Assembly (NCBI GenBank): GCA_933228895.1
Contig: OW121846.1
Location: forward strand, 147,888,746 to 147,952,745
Direction of reading: 5' to 3'
DNA length: 64,000 nt
From: Platycnemis pennipes
Taxonomy: Eukaryota; Arthropoda; Insecta; Odonata; Platycnemididae
A model generated the notes under the pieces. The model was not told where the DNA came from and ran no database searches. It saw nothing but the letters and a program-made list of their open reading frames with translations. A program made the translations under genes and the position numbers. Positions 57,932-64,000 of the stretch are shown piece by piece; the first letter of the stretch is position 1; every line of letters begins with the position of its first letter.

Positions 57932-58680
57932 AGCATAAGGATTTTAAGCTAACCCAACGAACAGGAAGTTTGTGCATGCTTGCTTTACACTTCATTTTTC
58001 AAAAACTCTTATATTTTGACTAGAATTTAGTCATTAGTCCTCTTTAGGCATGATAGGTAAAGGATCTTTGGTGCATATTTATCACCTGCCACTCACCACG
58101 GGTACCGTGTATCGTGTGGATGTATCATATATGATCACGCCACGGGTATCGTGTGGATGTATCATATATGATAGATCTCAAAGCTTTCATCTACATCTAC
58201 ATACTACCCTGCAAGCCACCATAAAGGTGAGTGGCAGGTGATAAATATACACCAAACATCCTTTACCTATCATGCCTAAAGAGGACTAATGACTAAATTC
58301 TAGTCAAAATATAAGAGTTTTTGAAAAATGAAGTGTAAAGCAAGCATGCACAAACTTCCTGTTCGTTGGGTTAGCTTAAAATCCTTATGCTAATAGACAA
58401 ATACCTAGGTATATACTTGATTGATACTCTTGTGTATGCATTTTTGACTATATTTATTTATATCCCTATTAGTATGAGGAAAGAAAGGCATATTGGCATG
58501 AAAATGTATGCATCGAAAGTAGGTATTCTTTCCCTGCCACTCACTATCAGGATGATTCCTGGATATTCTGAAAAATTTTAAATATCCCTTTCCTCCTAAA
58601 AATAGATCGCGCTCAACTAATTGTAGGGATCTACCTTTGGCATACGATATCTGAATTTTCTCTAGCTTCGCACGCATACG
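57932..58680. mobile_element. Tail-to-tail inverted pair of LINE 3' ends (LINE-B relative)
   Basis: A plus copy of a 3' UTR (57932-58110) and a minus copy (58190-58400) are near-identical complements over about 165 bp (57935-58095 against 58230-58395), including TTAAGCTAACCCAACGAACA and AGTCATTAGTCCTCTTTAGG. The minus copy has its tail CATCTACATCTACAT at 58190 and continues into coding remnants (ADMPFFPHTNRDINKYSQ-like, about 58400-58500). A second block, RAKLEKIQISYAKGRSLQLV (58600-58677), may be a further LINE remnant. A 23-bp direct repeat ending ATGTATCATATATGAT lies between the arms (58111 and 58150). Confidence 0.75.
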
Positions 58681-58699
58681 GTTTACTGTACTGCGTGAT

Positions 58700-59990
58700 G
58701 GAAATGGTCCCCTGTTATTCGATGCTATTCATATTTCCGCTCCTTTTTCAATAAGAATAGCCACCCAAACATGTTAAATGGCATTTAGGTTCCATGATAG
58801 CATAAAGTGCTCATATCATGGCAGTTTCAAAAATGAATGTGAATTTTTGTAAATAACTACCACAGTAACTAATTCATTTTTGCGGCACTCATACTATCTG
58901 TTTTCTGCTCACTGACCTAGTCCCACTCTCTCTAGTGTGGTGCAGCCGACATCAGTGCTCGGGACTGGTCGGGTTCTTCATTAATCCAAAATTCAATCTT
59001 GGCAATCTAATCAGACCTAGGTGTGATTAGATCGCCAAGACATCCTCATGAAAATCATTATGGTCACTCTTTCTTGCATAAGTTAAAATTAAAGTTACTA
59101 TTGTATCATGACAACGTATGGTGCTCTTAATAATGGCTAGTCATAGGTATCCCACGAGTCGGAAGTGATTTTCCCGTTAAAATGCTCATAAGAAAATGTA
59201 GAAGAGGGGTGCATGAATTGCTTGAAACAAGACAGATAAGTGTACGTACACTAGTACTAAAAATTGCAAAGATTTTTACTTTTAAATGTAAGGAATAACA
59301 TCTAGTTTTTGAAAATAAACTCAGCGGGTTAATCGCGGAAACGTTTTGCGATAAATATTGTATCTTGTCCTCTTTGAACAGTCATATTTTGAACATACTT
59401 GAAGAATTTAACCATAACTTGAGGGCTCATTGGTCAATCATAAGGCGGTATATTGAAACCCGGATACTGCTGCTCAAACCAGCGGAGGAGGAAAGTTCCT
59501 ATTCGTGAGGTCATCTCGATTAACGTGGAAGTTCGCCGATGTGGGTGGGCAATCCAAGATTTCGATCGAAAGACTAAGAAAGTGAGTCGAGTGGCGTGGA
59601 AATAGACGTGCGTCCTTAGGGCAGGATAAAAACAATCGGTGGAATGATGGCTAATAGCAACATAACCGAAAGCCGCGAGATAGCCGCAATGCAACTTAGT
59701 GCCGCATTACCATTTTCATCTGCGACCGTGACTTGCTCCCTATCCGTAATGGCCAATGGATCTTGCATGTTCACTCTCGTATGAGTAACACCCAGAGTTT
59801 TAGACGAGAAAGGAAACGGTTGAAATATACTTATAGCGATTGTCAATATAATATTAAAATTCTTGTGTTTCATGTTGTATATTTCTTCAAAGTTTGTTCA
59901 TGGTATGGATTTGCCCTAGCATCTACATCTCGGTAAGCTCGATGGAGTGACGATAACAATGCCACAATATTTTCTGTTATTCTGTGTGTG
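58700..59990. other. No recognised feature
   Basis: No gene or TE boundary was identified. Confidence 0.45.
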
Positions 59991-60004
59991 TATTAAGCCC
60001 TAAC

Positions 60005-60360
60005 ACACCGGTCTTGGGTTTGAGTCCCGGCAGTGGTTTACCGATCCCTACTTTCGGAGTAAAACCAGCCTTAGGTTTGCGTTGGTTTTAAGCCTCATCA
60101 ATCAAATATAGGGGGCTTTTGGATGCGGAATAAGTCCAGTGTGCAGACACTGACAAATATAGACTAACGGGAAGATTATTTTCATTGGTAATTTTCATCG
60201 CCCCTTATTTGAGAGCTTTGTGGAGAGCATGCAAGTTCAGTACTCCGTCCTTTCAAGTTCACTAATCCTGCCTTTGGATAGGACGTAAAACCGTAAACCA
60301 CTTAGCGCCCTTAGTTCAGAGTAGGCTAATGCTGACGCCGGGTTTCTCTCCAGCGTTCCT
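60005..60360 (+). repeat. Dispersed SINE-like repeat, fullest copy
   Basis: It starts near CTTGGGTTTGAGTCCCGG (B-box-like, 60013) and includes ACCGATCCCTACTTTCGG. Block 1 (TACTCCGTCC ... GGATAGGACGT) is split by a small local duplication of CAAGTTCA. Block 2 is AGAGTAGGCTAATGCTGACG with CCGGGTTTCTCTCC. Both blocks recur across the window in the same relative order. Confidence 0.55.
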
Positions 60361-60596
60361 CAGTTTCCTAAGAAATTTCTAAATGTAGTTAATTGCTCTC
60401 CTGTACCAAATGGCGTAAACGAACATGATCATCTTCCCCGAAAAATCACTACTACCTCGCCGTTACTTGTCTCAGGAAAAAATCATAATAGAGTGGTGAG
60501 TTTTAGTGTTGGTTTCGAAGTAACACCAGCCTTAGGTTTGCGTTGGTTTTCAGCCAAATCAATCAAATGTAGGGGGATTTTGGATGCGGAATAGAG
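60055..60596 (+). repeat. Direct repeat pair, ~85 bp
   Basis: 60062-60145 and 60511-60590 share ACCAGCCTTAGGTTTGCGTT, GGTTTTAAGCC/GGTTTTCAGCC and TAGGGGG..TTTTGGATGCGG. The copies are about 450 bp apart in the same orientation. Confidence 0.8.
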
Positions 60597-61091
60597 GGTT
60601 CCGGGTTCAAAGTCGAAGGAAGACTTTAGTAACCAATGCCCTTTCGCTTACGCTTGGGAATCATGTGATTATGGTTAATTTCAAGCGGCATAGATGGAGA
60701 ACATAGTCTCTCTAATATATTTTGAGAGTTTCACGCACTATTGTTCTAGCAAGAGGTGGAAACTAACCTCACTTCCCAAACCAAGTTGACCAGTGAATGA
60801 GCGAAGTATTTCCTGAACGGCTAAGATCTCTCAACTCTTTACTACTGAGACCAAAGGCACGATTCAGTTCACATTCTGTTTGTGGTCTAATAGATTATTT
60901 TCCCTTTTTGATGGAAAGGAAAATGTTAGGTAAGAGCATAAGCGGGAGGTGAGAATGTGTGTTTTGAATATAACGAAGGAAATTATTTTAAGGTTTAAAA
61001 AGGAATTAAAGGGAATACGGATCTAACGGTCTTAGAGATACTCTATACGGTTCTGGAATAGCTGACGAGAACTATCGCCGAAATGGCCATT

Positions 61092-61856
61092 GTTGGAAGT
61101 TTACTTGGATGTTTGTTGGAAGTTTACTTGGATGTTTGTTGGAAGTTTACTTGGATGTTTGTTGGAAGTTTACTTGGATGTTTGTTGGAAGTTTACTTGG
61201 ATGTTTGTTGGAAGTTTACTTGGATGTTTGTTGGAAGTTTACTTGGATGTTTGTTGGAAGTTTACTTGGATGTTTGTTGGAAGTTTACTTGGATGTTTGT
61301 TGGAAGTTTACTTGGATGTTTGCTGGAAGTTTACTTGGCTGTTTGTTGGAAGTTTACTTGGATGTTTGTTGGAAGTTTACTTGGATGTTTGTTGGAAGTT
61401 TACTTGGATGTTTGTTGGAAGTTTACTTGGATGTTTGTTGGAAGTTTACTTGGATGTTTGTTGGAAGTTTACTTGGATGTTTGTTGGAAGTTTACTTGGA
61501 TGTTTGTTGGAAGTTTACTTGGATGTTTGTTGGAAGTTTACTTGGATGTTTGCTGGAAGTTTACTTGGCTGTTTGTTGGAAGTTTACTTGGATGTTTGTT
61601 GGAAGTTTACTTGGATGTTTGTTGGAAGTTTACTTGGATGTTTGTTGGAAGTTTACTTGGATGTTTGTTGGAAGTTTACTTGGATGTTTGTTGGAAGTTT
61701 ACTTGGATGTTTGTTGGAAGTTTACTTTGATGTTTGTTGGAAGTTTACTTGGCTGTTTGTTGGAAGTTTACTTGGATGTTTGTTGGAAGTTTACTTGGAT
61801 GTTTGTTGGAAGTTTACTTGGATGTTTGTTGGAAGTTTACTTTGATGTTTGTTGGA
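61092..61856 (+). repeat. 23-bp minisatellite, ~33 copies
   Basis: The unit is TTGGAAGTTTACTTGGATGTTTG (shown in words: TTGGAAG, TTTACTTGG, ATGTTTG), repeated with very few differences. Because 23 is not divisible by 3 and the unit has no stop in any forward frame, all three plus frames stay open and encode the same 23-residue cycle (GSLLGCLLEVYLDVCWKF core). Variant units (TGCTGGAAG followed by TTGGCTG) at 61321 and 61551 are exactly 230 bp apart, so ten units were duplicated as a block. A TTTGATG variant recurs 115 bp apart near the end. I do not regard it as a protein gene. Confidence 0.97.
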
Positions 61857-61954
61857 GTCGGAGCATTGCTCTTAAGCTGCTACAACTACTTGGAGTATTT
61901 CGCAACATATCACCTAACTTAATCCTAAGTACAATCTTAAGACAAACTCAACCA

Positions 61955-62045
61955 ACATATCCTGAGCGGGATACGAACCTGATGCCTTTGGATTTCCGGG
62001 CTGGCACTTTGCCAATCTGACTGCAGTCTCCTTGATACCTGCCAC
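61955..62045 (-). repeat. tRNA-derived SINE-like fragment
   Basis: On the minus strand CAGATTGGCAAAGTGCCAGC, then AGGCATCAGGTTCGTATCCC (B-box-like), spaced as in a tRNA. A further AATTTCTCTGCCTCCGCTA block at 62233 resembles one beside the B box at 7.3 kb. Confidence 0.45.
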
Positions 62046-62279
62046 AAATCCCGAAGGGTGGGTTCAATCGCCATATTATTGTTGTATTGTATATTTTTTA
62101 CGATATTACACTATTACTGCTGATCTAGACATTCGGCCATCGTTGATTTAAAGCTGGAAGCATCTTTCAGATACCGCCGTTATTCATGTAGTATCGGGCA
62201 TTCGATTATTTGCAACTTAGGTGATATTAAAATTTCTCTGCCTCCGCTAAGGATCCGTGCAAAGAGAATGCAATGTAAA

Positions 62280-63150
62280 TGTCCAGTGACGAGGTATATT
62301 TGAATTCTGGAAGATGATTGGAGTCTCCATGAGCCGGTGAAATTGTGGGTCGTTCTCGTGAGGTGTCAACAAGCAAGCTATTGACATGCCAATGGACAGC
62401 AAGAGGGTGCGAAGATAATAACTAAAGAGGGGTTCCCAGCCAATTGAGGGACTTCATGTTGGGAATGGGGAAAAATAGTGAGAAAGAAGCCAGTTGGCTT
62501 CTTTTTCGCTGTTTTTCCCCATTGTGATCGTCCAATAATCGATCGACTCGTTCTAGAGCAGCAAGTGCAAACTTCGCAGCTATGTGCGATGAAAGGCGAA
62601 CGAAGAGGTGGAAGGATCAATAAATGGAGGTTGGCCGTGAAAAGGTGGGTCTCGTTCCGAGGTGCTGACTGAAAAGGGTGTTCGCGTTCCCACTTGGCCC
62701 ACAGGCCCTTTTGAACCCTGCCACGACAAAGAAATGTTGAATGCGAGCCACATTTGCGTCTGTGAAAGGCTCAGCAAAGTAATGAATTGTCTGCTTTAGG
62801 TACACGCAAGAATCACTATTGATTGTAACAGGCCTGCAGCCGATTTAACGTACTTAATAGTTCGTTTGGTTAAAGTTTCCCTCTCAGTAAGCTGCAGAAG
62901 TTCAGCTAAAACGTTAGTGAAATTTATTTCCATGTTTTTAGCCCTGCGCACGTGTTCATATTTTTGCATATCAATTACTCCTTTCCGCGACAGTAAAATG
63001 AAGCTGTTTTCTCTAGTAATCATTAATAAATTATTGGAATTCCGCGGTCTATCGTTGAAAGTGACACCTATATTGACGGGAACATCTCAGTAAATTAAAA
63101 ATATATATCCTTCATTTCTTATCAATGTTGATGAATTAAGGCGAGCTTAT
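62280..63150. other. No recognised feature
   Basis: The short overlapping ORFs match no family. Confidence 0.45.
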
Positions 63151-63161
63151 AAATTGGATAA

Positions 63162-63271
63162 AGTGAAAATGTCCGAAGACCACAATATTCACATGCCAGA
63201 TTAAATTATGGAAATCAATATCCATACTTTAATTTGGCATGTGGATATTCCGGTCTTCCAACATTTTCACT
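63162..63271. repeat. Long imperfect hairpin 1
   Basis: Arms 63162-63205 and 63228-63271 are complementary with a few mismatches (AGTGAAAATG ... TCACATGCCA against TGGCATGTGG ... CATTTTCACT). The short loop is itself partly palindromic. Confidence 0.85.
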
Positions 63272-63320
63272 CATCAGTGTAAAATCGATTTTCGGCAAGT
63301 TTACTCGGTGAAATTTAGAC

Positions 63321-63403
63321 ATAGTAAAATTGAAGTACTTGGTTAATTCCACAATTTACAAGCAATAAATTGCGGAATTAACCAAGTACTTTAATTTTAC
63401 TAT
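63321..63403. repeat. Long near-perfect hairpin 2
   Basis: Arms 63321-63358 and 63366-63403 (38 bp each, two mismatches, 7-bp loop), with ATAGTAAAAT outer and GGTTAATTCC inner sequence. It lies 49 bp from hairpin 1. Together they look like MITE or fold-back remnants. Confidence 0.9.
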
Positions 63404-64000
63404 CAATGTAAGTTCTGTCTTACCCCAAATAAACCGTTATTGTTCAAATGATTGTTTACGCTTCAACCATAACTGATACATTGATAAAGTTTAACACTAA
63501 TTGGGAAATGCTTATGCCTATCGTATGTTATATTGGATTTATTTAACAGTTTTTGAAATTTTAATCAACATTACAACTGTCTCCAGCGTCGAACTACTTC
63601 TAATGTGAGTCCGTCGAGTGGAAGGAGATATGGCAGGGGTGGCTAACCCCCGCATTACAGGATCGGTGTTTTCGCATGGCGACATCAAGGAATATAAGAA
63701 AGAAAGTAATGAAAAGAAAGAAAGTGCTTTCTTTCTTGCATCTTGCTTTTGTATTCTTGCTTAGTTGCATTTTCCTCCAAGTAGGTTCAATGGATTATTA
63801 GTGGCAGTTAATGAAAAAATCTTAACTTTTATCGTGCAGAAATCATGTAGGGATGAGAAAAATTAAACCACTCCATTGCGTTCATCCGTTCAAAGTTGGA
63901 AGAGTGCATGGCGAAGTTATTTGAGCAATATTCATATGGCAGCGAATAAATACTGCCCGTTCTTGAGGAGGGAAATGATGTCCCTCACATTTTCCCTATT

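Noticed and set aside
61092..61856. CRISPR-like array or a repeat protein gene
   Set aside because: There are no spacers between units, the sequence is eukaryotic, and all three frames are open because of unit length and composition, so neither a CRISPR array nor a defined protein is supported.
1..64000. Viral insertions, toxin genes or a new defence-type system
   Set aside because: I looked for capsid, viral polymerase, toxin and nuclease-effector motifs on both strands and saw none; every recognisable coding piece belongs to a transposable element.

Overview
This window is eukaryotic, intron-scale, repeat-dominated DNA, most likely from an arthropod (insect or chelicerate). The case rests on its dense mix of LINEs with arthropod-type reverse transcriptases, piggyBac, mariner and Penelope-like elements, and tRNA-derived SINE-like repeats. 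I could not name the species. No operons, no prokaryotic genes and no convincing host protein-coding gene were found. Almost every coding stretch that can be recognised is part of a transposable element (TE), and nearly all are broken by stops, frameshifts, truncation or nested insertions.

Layout. 0-8 kb: a LINE 3' fragment, a Penelope-like reverse transcriptase, a 161-bp tandem duplication, a THAP zinc-finger scrap and SINE-like pieces. 8-15 kb: a CpG-rich block with a possible promoter/first exon, then small LINE 3' ends and LINE-C fragments. 16-21 kb: a fully bounded piggyBac element (17792-20890) with TTAA duplications, 12-bp terminal inverted repeats and a dead transposase. 21-25 kb: two abutting perfect palindromes and an older piggyBac relic cut by a LINE. 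25-29 kb: a second CpG-rich block and LINE-C split by a TIR-bounded DNA transposon. 29-39 kb: a chimeric LINE junction, a CR1/Jockey-like LINE (D), a LINE with a restriction-like endonuclease (R2/NeSL/CRE type), and LINE-E (coiled-coil ORF1 plus endonuclease/RT) interrupted by another LINE. 39.9-44 kb: the most complete element, LINE-A, with an intact SGNH/esterase-like ORF1 and a damaged ORF2, carrying an ~0.9 kb insertion and cut off by a mariner fragment. 44-58 kb: SINE-like repeats, LINE fragments (several in tail-to-tail pairs), a nested fold-back element with hammerhead-like motifs, a CpG-rich block and low-complexity DNA. 58-64 kb: dispersed repeats, a 23-bp minisatellite of about 33 copies (61.09-61.86 kb) and two MITE-like hairpins.

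How the parts relate. The dominant LINE group (families A and B here) ends in a conserved 3' stem-loop followed by a (TGTAGA)n tail. Copies of this end occur more than a dozen times, and three pairs lie tail to tail, two with near-identical arms. I see no operating gene system; the value of the window is as a record of nested transposition, with several structures (LINE tail inverted duplications, fold-back Penelope-like ends, all-frames-open minisatellite) that merit checking.
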